Both the position numbers and the translations under genes were made by a program. Below, one piece after another: positions 27,666 through 37,009 of a stretch of DNA of 64,000 bases. Each line of letters begins with the position of its first letter. Position 1 is the first letter of the stretch. Below the pieces are notes generated by a model. It worked only from the letters and a program-made list of their open reading frames with translations. It was not told the origin of the DNA and did no database searches. This DNA comes from Streptomyces sp. NBC_00442. Lineage in GTDB: Bacteria; Actinomycetota; Actinomycetes; Streptomycetales; Streptomycetaceae. Location: positions 434,001-498,000 of the forward strand of contig NZ_CP107918.1 in the NCBI RefSeq assembly GCF_036014195.1. Reading direction: 5' to 3'.

Positions 27666-27928
27666 CGTTTGCCGCCTTCCTTGACCCGAGCGGCGCGGAG
27701 CCCTGGTTGGCGCCGCGCCTCACACAACTCCACGGATCCTCGACGGACGCGTACCCCCGCCGCTGAAATTTCACGGATCCTCGGAGTGCCGCCGATCGTA
27801 GCGAGGTCGCGCCGAGCCGTACTGTCCCCCGAAAGTGGGCAATTCCCGTCCCTGGCAAGGGTTTTAGCGGGTCCCGGGTGACCGCGGGCCCATCGAAGAC
27901 CGGCGGGCCCGCTCATCGGTGGGCCCGC

Positions 27929-27950
27929 TCAGTGGAAGCTCAGTGGAAGC
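27929..27950 (-). repeat. 11-bp tandem duplication across a stop codon
   Basis: TCAGTGGAAGC occurs twice without a gap (27929-27939 and 27940-27950). On the minus strand it reads GCTTCCACTGA twice, and the first copy provides the last two codons and TGA of the VOC gene, the second an identical sequence right after it. Confidence 0.7.
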
Positions 27951-28314
27951 AGAGACAGAACGGGTGCCCGGCCGGGTCCGCGTAGACCCGCCAGTTGGCG
28001 TCCGGGTGGAGCTGATCCGTCCGCTCCAGCACGGTTGCCCCGAGGGCGAGCGCCCGCTTCTCCTCGCCGTCGAGGTCGTCCACGTCGAAGTCCAGGTGGA
28101 GCTGTTGCGGGCGCTGCTGTCCCGGCCACTCGGGCGGCACATAGCCGTCCACCCGCTGGCAGGCGAGCGGAGTCCCCTCGAAGCCGTGCACCTCGATCCA
28201 GTCGGGATCGTCCGGGTCCGCCACCACGCGGCCGCCGAGCAGCTCCGCGTAGAACTCTGCCAGCCGTGCCGGGTCGGCACAGTCCAGCGCGACGGCCTGC
28301 AACTTTCGGATCAC
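27940..28314 (-). CDS. VOC (glyoxalase-like) family protein
   Basis: 124 residues with LQAVALDCADPARLAEFYAELLGG, a bulky middle (WIEVHGFEGTPLACQRVDGY), QQLHLDFDVDDLDGEEKRALALGATVL and VYADPAGHPFCLCFH. This is the common actinobacterial glyoxalase-like domain protein; the ADPAGHPFCL motif is diagnostic. GTG 28314 has AAGGG 9 nt upstream and starts the conserved part; ATG 28341 is possible. Function unknown, perhaps binding of a small molecule. Terminates 11 nt before the end of a tandem repeat, see 27929-27950. Confidence 0.85.
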   Translation of the reverse strand: MIRKLQAVALDCADPARLAEFYAELLGGRVVADPDDPDWIEVHGFEGTPLACQRVDGYVPPEWPGQQRPQQLHLDFDVDDLDGEEKRALALGATVLERTDQLHPDANWRVYADPAGHPFCLCFH

Positions 28315-28592
28315 GTCCAACACCCTTCGCTCATCGCCCACTTCTGGGGCACCGCGTACGGGAGTGGGCGTACCCGTCGCGCGGCCGGGAATGCGCGGAC
28401 CCTACACCGGGGGCACGACGGCGTCCCGACATCGGGGCCGCCGCGGTGCGCAGCGCGTGGGCGACACGGGGTCGTCGCGGCCGCTGCGGGGCCGAAGCGC
28501 GTGTACGACACACGGGGCCGTCGCGGCCGGCGGCCCCCGGGCCTGGCGCGGCATGCCTGCGGTTCGCGCGGCGTGGCACTACCGTCGTGGCC

Positions 28593-29033
28593 ATGACCGA
28601 CAACTCGCTGCGTTCCGTCAGTATCGAGCGGGCCGGCCCCGGCCGGTTCACCGCGACCAACACCCGCGGGGGCACGGTGACCTTCGGCACCGGCTCCGGC
28701 ACCGACTTCACCCCCGTCGAGCTCCTTCTCGCGGCGATCGGCGGGTGCAGCGCGGCCGACGTCGAGGTCGCCACGAGTCGCCACACCGAGCCGACCGCCT
28801 TCTCCGTGACCGTGACCGGAAACAAGGTCGAGGACGAGGGCGGCAACCGGATGTCGGATCTCGTGGTCACCTTCTCCGTGGCGTTCCCGGAGGGCTCGTC
28901 GGGCGACCGCGCCCGCACGATCCTGCCCCGGGCCGTGAAGACCTCGCACGACCGGCTGTGCACGGTCAGCCGCACCATCGAGGCGGGCACGCCGGTCGCG
29001 GTGACCGTGACCGACGCGGCAGGGGATGCCTGA
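28593..29033 (+). CDS. OsmC family protein
   Basis: 146 residues. The OsmC/Ohr fold is indicated by TPVELLLAAIGGCSAADVEVATSR, with the first conserved Cys, and VKTSHDRLCTVSRTIEAGTPV with the second. Together they form the peroxidatic thiol pair of OsmC/Ohr peroxidases that reduce organic hydroperoxides. Start ATG 28593 lies 7 nt after TACCGT, suggesting a leaderless start; there is no Shine-Dalgarno sequence. It is divergent from the VOC gene with 278 nt between. The conserved Arg/Glu that assist catalysis cannot be placed with certainty. Confidence 0.85.
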   Translation: MTDNSLRSVSIERAGPGRFTATNTRGGTVTFGTGSGTDFTPVELLLAAIGGCSAADVEVATSRHTEPTAFSVTVTGNKVEDEGGNRMSDLVVTFSVAFPEGSSGDRARTILPRAVKTSHDRLCTVSRTIEAGTPVAVTVTDAAGDA

Positions 29034-29051
29034 GGCTCCGGTTCTTCCGCG

Positions 29052-29079
29052 CCTGACCGGCCCTTCAGGGCCCGTCAGG
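29052..29079. terminator. Bidirectional terminator hairpin between convergent genes
   Basis: CCTGACCGGCCC and GGGCCCGTCAGG pair over 12 positions with one C-C mismatch and a 4-nt TTCA loop, in the 90-nt gap between convergent stops at 29033 and 29124. Confidence 0.65.
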
Positions 29080-29123
29080 TGTCCGCCGATGGCGTGGTGC
29101 CTCACCTCTCGATGCGGCGGGAC

Positions 29124-29864
29124 TCACGGTTTGTGGGTGACCCAGAGCAGTTCCGCCGGCCAGCGGTGTGCCCAGTCGGGTGGGTCGGTTTCGTTGTAAC
29201 CATTGGGCGTCCCGCGTTCGGGCCGCGGCTCGATGAGGTCGTCGATGACGAGACCCGCTCCGCGCAGGACCCTGACCCAGTCGCCGTAGGTGAGCTGATA
29301 GCTGGTCGCACCATCTTCTTCGGCGATGGTGTTCAGCCCGAAGTAGTCCCGCTGCAGCGTTGTGGTCACGCGGCCGGCGGCTTCGTCGTAGCACGCTTCG
29401 AACCATGGGCCGGCGACGTTGAACACCAGGCGCCCGCCTCGGTTCAAGACGCGTGCGGCCTGCGGGACTGCCAGGTGCGGGGGCGCCCAGCTGAGCCCGC
29501 CGAAGTCGCAGAATACCAGGTCGAAACTGTCGGCGGCGAAGGGGAGTCGTTCGGCGGCGCCCTGCACCAGTGGATAGCGGTCCGCTCCCATCGCGCGGGC
29601 CGCTGCCGCGAGTTGGGCTTCGGACAGATCGAGCCCGACCACGGTGGCGCCCTCGGCCGCGAGCGCCCTGGACCACTGGCCGGCGCCGCAGCCGAGTTCG
29701 AGGACGCGCTTGCCGGTGACGTCGCCCAAGGCGTGCAGGTGCGCGTCGGGAATGGAGTACATGCCCCACAGCCGGGGGCCGGCGCCGATCTGCGGGTCGT
29801 GCTTGTGCTGGTAGGCGCTGCTGATCCGGTTCCAGAGCCGCCGGTTGGCGGGGATGCTGTCCAC
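29124..29864 (-). CDS. Class I SAM-dependent methyltransferase
   Basis: 246 residues. VLELGCGAGQWSRALAAEG is motif I; VVGLDLSEAQLAAAARAMG and the post-motif FDLVFCDFGGLSWAP complete the Methyltransf_11 type pattern, then AARVLNRGGRLVFNVA. N-terminal residues 1-30 (SIPANRRLWNRISSAYQHKH) are typical of this family, where the start is close to the first helix. GTG 29864 has GGAG 6 nt upstream, preferred over more distal starts that would add low-complexity Arg/Gly sequence. The substrate is unknown. It converges with the OsmC gene. Confidence 0.85.
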   Translation of the reverse strand: MDSIPANRRLWNRISSAYQHKHDPQIGAGPRLWGMYSIPDAHLHALGDVTGKRVLELGCGAGQWSRALAAEGATVVGLDLSEAQLAAAARAMGADRYPLVQGAAERLPFAADSFDLVFCDFGGLSWAPPHLAVPQAARVLNRGGRLVFNVAGPWFEACYDEAAGRVTTTLQRDYFGLNTIAEEDGATSYQLTYGDWVRVLRGAGLVIDDLIEPRPERGTPNGYNETDPPDWAHRWPAELLWVTHKP

Positions 29865-30051
29865 GTGCCGACTCCAGCACTGCCTGCCAGGGGCCGTCAA
29901 CACCGTGGGGGGCACGTAACGGTCGCGGTCGGGGCGCGGACCGCTTCGCCCGCCCCGGCCGCGCCGCCCTCCCCTGTTGCGCCGTCCTCCCCTGCTGCGC
30001 ATCCCTCCATCGAAGTGGCCGTCACGAACCCCTACCTGCAAACATCTGCGG

Positions 30052-30837
30052 ATGTTCACTCTTGCCGACGATCTCGGCCACCTCTCCTACACCGTCACCG
30101 GCGAAGGCTCACCCGTAGTGCTCGTGCACGCGGGTGTCGCCGATCACCGCATGTGGGATGCCCTGGTACCCGCCCTCGCGGAGCTGCACACAGTCATCCG
30201 TTACGACCTGCGCGGCTTCGGCGAATCCGCCCCGCCGGCCGGTTCGTTCAGCGAGACCGACGACCTGCGCCGCCTCCTGGACCACCTCGGCCATCAACGC
30301 ATCGACCTCGTCGGCGCGTCCTGGGGCGGCCGGGTGGCCGTGGACTTCACCCTCGCCCACCCGGACCACGTACGGTCGCTGACCATCCTCGCGCCGCCGT
30401 GGCCGGGATACGACTGGTCCGCGGAGATGATCGCGTACGACGAGGCCGAGACGGCGGCGCTGGTCGCGGGTGACCTCGACACCGCGGTCGGGGTGAACCT
30501 CGACATGTGGCTGCGCGGTCCGGGCCGTGGTTGGGAGGACGTCGCCCCGGGCCTCGCGGAACAGCTGCGCGCCCCGATACGTACCTCGCTGGTGAACCAG
30601 GACGTCGTCGGTCGGCACTCCTTGGGCGGCGGGCGGGGCGACCTCGCCACGATCGCCGTTCCCACCCTGGTCGGAATCGGCTGCCTCGACGTCCCCGACT
30701 TCCAGGACATCGCCCGCCGGTACGCCGACGAGATTCCGGGTGCCGCCCTGGTCGAGTTCCCCACCGCGGCCCACCTCATCTCCCTCGACGCGCCCGTCGA
30801 ACTCACCGCGGCGCTCCGCGCGTTCCTCACGCGCTGA
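30052..30837 (+). CDS. Alpha/beta-hydrolase fold protein
   Basis: 261 residues. Oxyanion strand VVLVHAGVADHRMWD, IRYDLRGFGESAPP, nucleophile GASWGG (about 93) and a C-terminal FPTAAHLISLDAP with the catalytic His form a complete triad, with Asp near GCLDVPDF. Esterase or lactonase-like families resemble it; substrate not known. ATG 30052 starts directly at the beta strand and has only CTGCGG before it. The upstream GC-rich region to 29865 has no promoter I can name. It converges with the SDR gene. Confidence 0.85.
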   Translation: MFTLADDLGHLSYTVTGEGSPVVLVHAGVADHRMWDALVPALAELHTVIRYDLRGFGESAPPAGSFSETDDLRRLLDHLGHQRIDLVGASWGGRVAVDFTLAHPDHVRSLTILAPPWPGYDWSAEMIAYDEAETAALVAGDLDTAVGVNLDMWLRGPGRGWEDVAPGLAEQLRAPIRTSLVNQDVVGRHSLGGGRGDLATIAVPTLVGIGCLDVPDFQDIARRYADEIPGAALVEFPTAAHLISLDAPVELTAALRAFLTR

Positions 30838-30925
30838 CCGCCGCACCTCTCCCGGCGCCCTCCCGGCGCGTGACGAGTGTCCCGGCCGGGGTTCGACCAC
30901 CGGGTCAAGTGACGGACAGGACCGG

Positions 30926-31885
30926 CTAGTTGTGGGGCCTGGGTTCGCCCCAGCGTCGGCCGGCGCGGTCGCCGAGGATGGTGACCCAGCGCGGGAGCCC
31001 GGACCGGCCGGCGGCCTCGGCGCCCGGCACGTCACGACGTGGCCGGTCCCCGGCCCCGGGCAGCGCGCGGTCCGTCACCGAGAGGAGGCGGGTCATGGTC
31101 GCGGGTGCCAGGCCCTGCAGCCGTACGGCCACCTTGGCGGCCGGGGTGAGGACGAGCTCGGGCCGGCCGCGTTCGGCCGCGCGCACCACGGCGCGGGCCG
31201 CGCGCTCCGCGTCCATGGACAGCAGGGGCAGCGTGGCCGCCGCGCCGAACCAGCCGTACTCCGCTCCGGGGCGGCCGTGGAAGCGGGCCGCGGTGTGTGA
31301 ACCGGTCCGCATCAGCCCCGGGAACACGCTGGTCACACTGACGCCGGAGCCCGCGAGCTCGGCCCGCATTCCCTGGGAGAATCCGGCGGCGGCGAATTTC
31401 GCGGTGACGTACGGCAGCAGGTGCGGTGCGGCGATCCGGCCCCCGATCGACGAGATGGTCACCAGCGTGCCCGCCCCGCTTTCGCGGAGGTCGGGCAGCG
31501 CCGCCAGGGCGATGCGCACGGGGGCGAAGAACATCGTCTCCATCGCCTGTCGGAAATCCTTCTCCTCGAAGGCCTCCATGGGGCCCACCTGGATGATCCC
31601 GGCATTGTTGACGAGGACGTCCAGCGGCCCGAACCGTTCGTGAACGGCGTCGAGCAGCCGCTGCGGAGCGTCGGCGTCCGTGATGTCGCAGGCGAACGAG
31701 GCGACGTCGGCCCCGGTGGCCCGCAGCTTTTGCTCCGCCACGGCGAGTTCTCCGGCGTCGCGGGCACACAGCATGACGCGACAGCCCCGGGCGGTCAGCT
31801 CGCGGGCGATGAGCAGCCCGAGGCCCCGTGAGGACCCCGTGACGAGTGCGGTGCGGCCTGCGAAACGATTTCGTCGAGGGTTCAT
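30926..31885 (-). CDS. Short-chain dehydrogenase/reductase (SDR)
   Basis: 319 residues. TGSSRGLG (about 13-20) is the NAD(P)-binding TGxxxGxG motif, NNAG the structural motif, ISSIGG the catalytic Ser, and YVTAK the Tyr-x3-Lys pair. After the conserved core, a 70-residue extension (from about 235) is hydrophilic and includes LVLTPAAKVAVRLQGLAP. It resembles actinobacterial SDRs of unknown substrate. ATG 31885 has GGGAG 7 nt upstream. Convergent with the hydrolase and isolated on the other side by a 582-nt noncoding region. Confidence 0.9.
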   Translation of the reverse strand: MNPRRNRFAGRTALVTGSSRGLGLLIARELTARGCRVMLCARDAGELAVAEQKLRATGADVASFACDITDADAPQRLLDAVHERFGPLDVLVNNAGIIQVGPMEAFEEKDFRQAMETMFFAPVRIALAALPDLRESGAGTLVTISSIGGRIAAPHLLPYVTAKFAAAGFSQGMRAELAGSGVSVTSVFPGLMRTGSHTAARFHGRPGAEYGWFGAAATLPLLSMDAERAARAVVRAAERGRPELVLTPAAKVAVRLQGLAPATMTRLLSVTDRALPGAGDRPRRDVPGAEAAGRSGLPRWVTILGDRAGRRWGEPRPHN

Positions 31886-32467
31886 ACTGCTGCTCCCGGG
31901 GGGTGGGGGGGCGAGGTGTTCCGCCGCCCTCCCGGTTCCCGTCGATGGCGTTCCTACACAAGGTGACGGGGCCGGTGCGGACGGGGAACCTTCGGGTGCG
32001 GGCGCTGTCAGGGGTTCTGGCCGAAACCATGAGCCGATGAGCCGATGAGTCGATGGGTCGAGGGCGCGTGGCCGTCGCCCCACCGTTCACGACAGCGCGG
32101 ATCTCCCCGTCCCGCAACCGGCCGGACCCGGACTCCGCTTCCCGTCGGGGCGGCTCGGGACCAGGTCCCAGCCCTCCGTGACCCCGACCGTCGTGGACGT
32201 GGTCCGGGGCGACGACCTGCGTCATCGGGGCCGGCCGCGCCCGTGACGGCGGCTGCGCACGGGCAGGCGCGCGGCAGGGCGCCCCCTGATGCCGGGCGGG
32301 AGCCGGGCCTGATGCCGGGCGGGAGCCGGAGCCTGGGGCTCGCCCCGCTCGACGGCCGGACAACCAACGGTCGTGGGTGGCGACCCCGTACCCCGGCTTC
32401 GGCCGGTGACGGCACACCGTGGTCCGGCCCGGCACAACGGATGGTTGGGTCCGTCTAGAGTGGCCCG
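31886..32467. other. 582-nt intergenic region without a supported gene
   Basis: It contains short direct repeats: GATGCCGGGCGGGAGCCGG twice around 32287-32334 and (GAGCCGAT)-type copies near 32028-32050. Several frames are open in both directions, but none has a ribosome site or recognisable protein. A TAGAGT -10 box for the downstream LysR gene lies at 32456-32461. Confidence 0.5.
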
Positions 32468-33400
32468 ATGGACACCGAGGCATTGCGATCGTTCGTCCGG
32501 GCGGCCGAGCTCGGGCAGTTCCAGCACGCGGCCGACGAGCTGGGCGTGAGCCAGCAGGCGGTGTCCAAGCGGATCGCCGCTCTGGAGCGCGCCCTGGAGG
32601 TGCGGCTGTTCGCCCGCACCACCCGGGGGGTCGAGCTGACCCTCGACGGCCAGGCGTTCCTCCCCCACGCGCGGACCGTCGTCGCGGGCGTCGAGCGCGC
32701 CGTCGCGGCGGTCAGGCCGGGTTCGCGGGCCCTTCGCGTCGATGTCCTCGGGCTGCGCAGCGCCCAGGCCGTCGTCCTGCACGCGTACTGGAGGTCCCGT
32801 CCCGGGACCGATCTCGACGTGGTGACCCTGCGGGTCGACGACCCCCGGGTGGCCGTCGCCGCCGTCGAGGCGGGTGATGTCGACGCCTCGTTCCGGTCCG
32901 TCACCGACCCGGCACTGCTCCCGCCCGACGTGCGCATGATCCACGCGTTCCACTCACCCCTCGAACTGCTCGTCGGCCCGAGACATCCGCTGGCCTCCGC
33001 GCGACAACTGACACCCGCGCAGCTGCGCGAGCACCGGATCTGGGTGCCCGGCATCGCACCCCGAAGCGAATGGGCGGACTTCTACGATCAGTTGGCCGCC
33101 GACTTCGGCCTGCGCATCGACGCGGCCGGCCCGCACTTCGGTGACGAGGTGCTCCTGGACACGCTCGCGGACTCGTCGGACGTGGCCACCCTGGTGGGGG
33201 CGCGCGACCGGTACATCTGGCCGGCCACCTACGATCTGCGCCGCATTCCGCTGGTGAATCCGACGGTCGCCTATCCGCTCTCGCTCCTCCTGCCCCGGAC
33301 GAATCCGCATCCGGGACTGCGCGGCATCATCGACCACCTCGCGACCCTGCCGAAGCTCCCGGAGGCCGTCTGGCTCCCGAGCTGGGCGGCCGACGTCTGA
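32468..33400 (+). CDS. LysR-family transcriptional regulator
   Basis: 310 residues. Winged HTH LRSFVRAAELGQFQHAADELGVSQQAVSKRIAALERALEVRLFART, in which VSQQAVSKRI is the recognition helix, then a LysR effector domain from about 90. ATG 32468 lies 6 nt after TAGAGT and lacks a Shine-Dalgarno sequence, so it is probably leaderless. The divergent neighbour is the SDR gene, 582 nt away, and the downstream gene is a lipoprotein on the same strand but 302 nt further; either could be the target. Confidence 0.9.
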   Translation: MDTEALRSFVRAAELGQFQHAADELGVSQQAVSKRIAALERALEVRLFARTTRGVELTLDGQAFLPHARTVVAGVERAVAAVRPGSRALRVDVLGLRSAQAVVLHAYWRSRPGTDLDVVTLRVDDPRVAVAAVEAGDVDASFRSVTDPALLPPDVRMIHAFHSPLELLVGPRHPLASARQLTPAQLREHRIWVPGIAPRSEWADFYDQLAADFGLRIDAAGPHFGDEVLLDTLADSSDVATLVGARDRYIWPATYDLRRIPLVNPTVAYPLSLLLPRTNPHPGLRGIIDHLATLPKLPEAVWLPSWAADV

Positions 33401-33702
33401 CGACCGAGGCCGACAACGGGCCGGTACAACTCCCCTTCCAGCGGGTCGCGTTCGCCGCCAGGCCACACACGCTTATGGGGTGCATGACAAGTCTGGGTGC
33501 CGGAAACGTAGACTTCCCGCCAACGATCTTCGCAGCCGTGGCCGTGGCCCGGGGCGGCCCAAGGAGTGCTTGGCGGACACCGTCCGGTATCCGTCCCGCC
33601 TTCGCCGCTCCGTCCACCCCTGGCCACTCGGCCCGGAGACGCTCCCGTCCGCAAGGGGGTGGCCAACTGCCGCCCTTCTGGCATGACTTGAGGTTTTGAA
33701 GA
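33401..33702. other. 302-nt intergenic region with a possible promoter for the lipoprotein
   Basis: No gene. GGAAACGTAGAC near 33500 might be a promoter element for an alternative sigma factor, but no spacing is convincing. The last 25 nt carry GAGGTTTTGAAG before the lipoprotein ATG. Confidence 0.35.
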
Positions 33703-35139
33703 ATGAGGATGGCCGTAAAGGCGCTTTCGTTGACAGCCGCCGGCGTGCTGCTGGGCTCCCTGTCGGGCTGCGGCTCGGACGGGGACTCCGGCACCAAGGG
33801 AGCGAGCGGGAGCGGCGGCGCCGCAGGGGCCGCGCTCACCAGCAAGATCACCGCTCCGGCCGCCTTCGACACCGCCAAGGGCTGGGAGATCAAGGCGGAC
33901 TGGCTCCCCCAGGGACAACCGCTGCCGTACGCGGTCTCTCCGGGCCGGGACGCGGTCGGCTACCTCGACCGGACCGCGCAGGGCTATGTCCTGAACGTCC
34001 GCGACGCGTCGTCCGGCACGGCGCTCTCGACGAGCACGCCGTGGAAGGGGCCCCAGCTCAGCGAGAAGCAGAGCCGGCAGCCGAGCTCCGAACTGGCCGT
34101 TCCGCAGATCGCATTGGTCGCCTCGGGGCAGCGGGAGTACTTCGCGGTGTGGGCGCTGGGACAGGCCCGCAAGGACGAACTCCACGAGTCCAAGGAGGTC
34201 GTGTCCGTGGCCTTCTACCCGGTCGACGCATCGGGCAAGGGAGTTGCTCCGGCCGCCGAAGGCACCGCCGAAGCCCCCGACGGGGATTTCGACCGGCCCA
34301 GCGTGTTCGCCGGGCCCGGAGGTCTGCTCGTCACCACGTACGGCCACGACTCCATCCTCGTGGCGCCCGACGGCAAGGTGACCCCGCGTGGCAGCGAGGA
34401 GGTCACCCTCAACGGCGAGGCCGCGGACCCGGACTACCTGGAGTCGTTCCCCGGCCCGAGCGGGCTGGTGACCAACGGTGAGGACGGCGGCACGGGCATG
34501 GGCGGCTTCGGCGCCGAGCGCGGCTGGCAGAGCACCAAGGTGGCCCCGGCGGGTGCCGATCCGCTTCTCCGGTACGACAGCGTCGTCAACGGCGTCCGCA
34601 CCGAGCCCAACGGCCGCATCGTGGGCGCGGCCGGCAATCACCTGATCGCCAACTGGACTCCGAAGGGGGCAGGGGCGGGCACGGGCGCGTCGGACGGTCT
34701 CTCCGCCATCCACGACATGGCCACGGGTGCCGTCCAGGCCACGGCCGCATGCGCCGCCGCCGGCACGGAGTACGACGCCGACGTGCCGAATCCCAAGAGC
34801 CTGGCGGAGGTTCAGCCGGCCGTGTCTCCCGACGGCCACTACCTGGTCAAGGGCGGCAGCGTCTACGACCTCCGTACGGGCAAGGGCTCATGCCCGGACG
34901 CCGGGGACGACGCGAAGAAGATCACGCTGAGGACGGTCGGCGACGACGGCACCGCGTACGGTCTGGCCGGGGACAGCAAGGCGATGACGCCGGTGGCCGT
35001 CTCGGCGAAGACCGGCTCCGCCGAGCCGCTGCCGGAGATGACCAGCGTTCCCGACGCCCTCACCAAGGGGGCAGGAGTGTTCGTCACCTACGCCGGTACG
35101 GACACGATGCGTCTGGTCGTGCTCGACCTGCGCGGCTGA
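33703..35139 (+). CDS. Conserved secreted lipoprotein of unknown function
   Basis: 478 residues. A lipoprotein signal peptide, MRMAVKALSLTAAGVLLGSLSGC, has lipobox LSGC with Cys 23, then a Ser/Gly-rich linker. The mature part has repeating beta-strand patterns (YLDRTAQGYVLNVRDASSG, LVTTYGHDSILVAPDGKV, AVSPDGHYLVKGGSVYDLRTGKG) with SPDG and DLRTG turns typical of beta-propeller proteins. There is no enzymatic signature. The ATG has GAGG about 9 nt upstream. Extracytoplasmic scaffold or binding role is possible. It is convergent with a DHA2 exporter gene. Confidence 0.8.
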   Translation: MRMAVKALSLTAAGVLLGSLSGCGSDGDSGTKGASGSGGAAGAALTSKITAPAAFDTAKGWEIKADWLPQGQPLPYAVSPGRDAVGYLDRTAQGYVLNVRDASSGTALSTSTPWKGPQLSEKQSRQPSSELAVPQIALVASGQREYFAVWALGQARKDELHESKEVVSVAFYPVDASGKGVAPAAEGTAEAPDGDFDRPSVFAGPGGLLVTTYGHDSILVAPDGKVTPRGSEEVTLNGEAADPDYLESFPGPSGLVTNGEDGGTGMGGFGAERGWQSTKVAPAGADPLLRYDSVVNGVRTEPNGRIVGAAGNHLIANWTPKGAGAGTGASDGLSAIHDMATGAVQATAACAAAGTEYDADVPNPKSLAEVQPAVSPDGHYLVKGGSVYDLRTGKGSCPDAGDDAKKITLRTVGDDGTAYGLAGDSKAMTPVAVSAKTGSAEPLPEMTSVPDALTKGAGVFVTYAGTDTMRLVVLDLRG

Positions 35140-35155
35140 GCGCCGTACCGGCGGG

Positions 35156-35175
35156 GGCGCCGAACCAGCGGCGCC
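35156..35175. terminator. Short hairpin between convergent genes
   Basis: GGCGCCG and CGGCGCC form a 7-bp stem with AACCAG as the loop, after the lipoprotein stop. It would serve both convergent genes. Confidence 0.4.
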
Positions 35176-35221
35176 GGCGAACCGGCGGGGGCGGCGGCCG
35201 GCCGGCATGGCTCGGCATTGC

Positions 35222-37009
35222 TCAGGAGGTCGTCCGCCGTCCCCGCAGCGCCGAGGCGAGCGCGGCGACCAGGGACATGGCCGTGGCCACGCCGAACACG
35301 GTGACGAGGCCGTCGTGGAAGGGGCCCGAGACCAGTTCGGGGAAGAAGCTGTGCCCGGTGAGGACCGCGACGTCGTGTGCGGGCAGGGTGTCCAACACCC
35401 CACTGGGCGCCAGCAGATGACTGATCGGATTGTTGCCGAGGAAGGTGGCGAACAGGGTACTGACCGGCGGCAGCCCCGCCACCTGCTCGGCCGTCCCCGA
35501 CGGGACGCCCTGTGCCTGGAGCCCGCCGCTCAGCGCGTGCGGCAGCGAACCGGCGAGGCCGGCGATCATCAGCGAGAAGGAGAGGCCCATCGACAGGGCG
35601 GTACCGGAGTTCTGGAACGTCGAGCGCATTCCCGATGCCACGCCGCGCTGTTCCGGCGCGACACTGCCCATGATCGCCGATGTGTTCGGCGCCGAGAACA
35701 TGCCCTGGCCCACTCCGCTGAGGAGCAGCAGTCCGGCGAACGCCGGGTACGAGAAGTCGACCGGCAGGGCCAGGAGTCCGAGGAACGAGCAGGCCACCAG
35801 GAGCAGGCCGCTGGTGGAGAAGAGCCGCGCCCCGAAGCGGTCCGACAGATAGCCCGATACGGGCCCGGCCACCAGGAAGCCCAGGGTGAGCGGCAGCATG
35901 AAGATGCCCGCCCACAGCGGCGTGCGCTCGAAGTCGTAGCCGTGCAGCGGCAGCCAGATGCCCTGGAGCCAGATGATCAGCATGAACTGCATGCCGCCCC
36001 GCGCGATCGCGGTGAGCAGCGCCGCCATGTTGCCGGCCGCGAACGCCCGGTTGCGGAACAGACCGAGCTGGAACATCGGCTCGGCGATGCGGGTCTCCAC
36101 GATGCAGAAGACCACGAGGAACAGGACTCCCGTACCCAGGCCGCCCACCACGAAGGGGTTGGTCCAGCCCGTCGAGTGGCCTCCGTAGGGCTGGATTCCG
36201 TACGTGATCGACGCGAGCAGGGCGCCGGCGCCCGCCGTGAACGTGAGGTTGCCTGCCCAGTCGATCCGGCCCGGCCTGCGGCTGCCGGTCTCGCGCAGGC
36301 TGCGGTACGACCAGACGGTGCCGATCACGCCGATCGGCACGCTGACCCAGAACACGGCCCGCCAGTCGACGGTGGCGAGGAGGCCGCCCACGATCAGCCC
36401 CAGGAACTGGCCTGCCAGGGCGGTGATTTGGTTGACGCCCAGCGCCATGCCGCGCTGCCGTGTCGGGAAGGCGTCGGTGAGGATGGCCGCCGAGTTGGCC
36501 GTCAGCATGGACCCGCCGACCGCCTGGACGACCCGGAAGCCGATCAGCCACAGCGCGCCGCTGCCGCCCTTGAACGGATCGAGGGAGAGCGCGAGCGAGG
36601 CGCAGGCGAAGACCGCGAACCCCATGTTGTACATGCGGACCCGGCCGAACATGTCGCCCAGGCGTCCGAGGGAGACGACGAGAACGGCCGAGACCAGCAG
36701 GTAGCCGAGGATCATCCACAGCAAGTAACCGATGTTGCCGGGGGCGAGGGGGTCGAGCCCGATGCCGCGGAAAATGACGGGCAGCGAGATGATCACGATC
36801 GAGCCGTCGATCGTCGCGATGAGCACGCCGAGGGTGGTGTTGGAGAGGGCGACCCACTTGTAGCGGTCGTCCCGCTCCTGGGGGGCGCCGGTGCCGTCGC
36901 CGGTTCGCGTCGCGCCCGCGCCCGGCACGCCGCCACCCCTGCCGGACGTGGCTTTGCCCGACGGTGCGGTGGGCGTGGGGCCGTTGGGCGTGGGGCCGTT
37001 GACGGTCAC
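35222..37009 (-). CDS. MFS drug exporter, DHA2 (14-TMS) family
   Basis: 595 residues, about 14 hydrophobic segments. Family motifs are seen: LDPLAPGNIGYLLWMILGYLLVSAV, GRLGDMFGRVRMY (motif A, G-x-L-x-D-x-x-G-R), and GFRVVQAVGGSMLTANSAAIL. The N-terminal 45 residues are disordered and Pro/Gly/Thr rich. It is the drug:H+ antiporter type used to export antibiotics or toxic compounds. GTG 37009 overlaps the MarR stop (GTGA) with GGAG before it, making a MarR-exporter operon, so a MarR ligand is likely also the exporter substrate. Convergent with the lipoprotein gene. Confidence 0.93.
   Translation of the reverse strand: MTVNGPTPNGPTPTAPSGKATSGRGGGVPGAGATRTGDGTGAPQERDDRYKWVALSNTTLGVLIATIDGSIVIISLPVIFRGIGLDPLAPGNIGYLLWMILGYLLVSAVLVVSLGRLGDMFGRVRMYNMGFAVFACASLALSLDPFKGGSGALWLIGFRVVQAVGGSMLTANSAAILTDAFPTRQRGMALGVNQITALAGQFLGLIVGGLLATVDWRAVFWVSVPIGVIGTVWSYRSLRETGSRRPGRIDWAGNLTFTAGAGALLASITYGIQPYGGHSTGWTNPFVVGGLGTGVLFLVVFCIVETRIAEPMFQLGLFRNRAFAAGNMAALLTAIARGGMQFMLIIWLQGIWLPLHGYDFERTPLWAGIFMLPLTLGFLVAGPVSGYLSDRFGARLFSTSGLLLVACSFLGLLALPVDFSYPAFAGLLLLSGVGQGMFSAPNTSAIMGSVAPEQRGVASGMRSTFQNSGTALSMGLSFSLMIAGLAGSLPHALSGGLQAQGVPSGTAEQVAGLPPVSTLFATFLGNNPISHLLAPSGVLDTLPAHDVAVLTGHSFFPELVSGPFHDGLVTVFGVATAMSLVAALASALRGRRTTS

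Noticed and set aside
31900..32460. Open frames in the region between the SDR and LysR genes
   Set aside because: No ribosome sites, no conserved motifs and strong Arg/Pro/Gly bias; better explained as noncoding high-GC DNA.
33500..33700. Small plus-strand frames before the lipoprotein gene
   Set aside because: They lack ribosome sites and overlap the expected promoter; no conserved peptide pattern such as the leader-peptide core is present.
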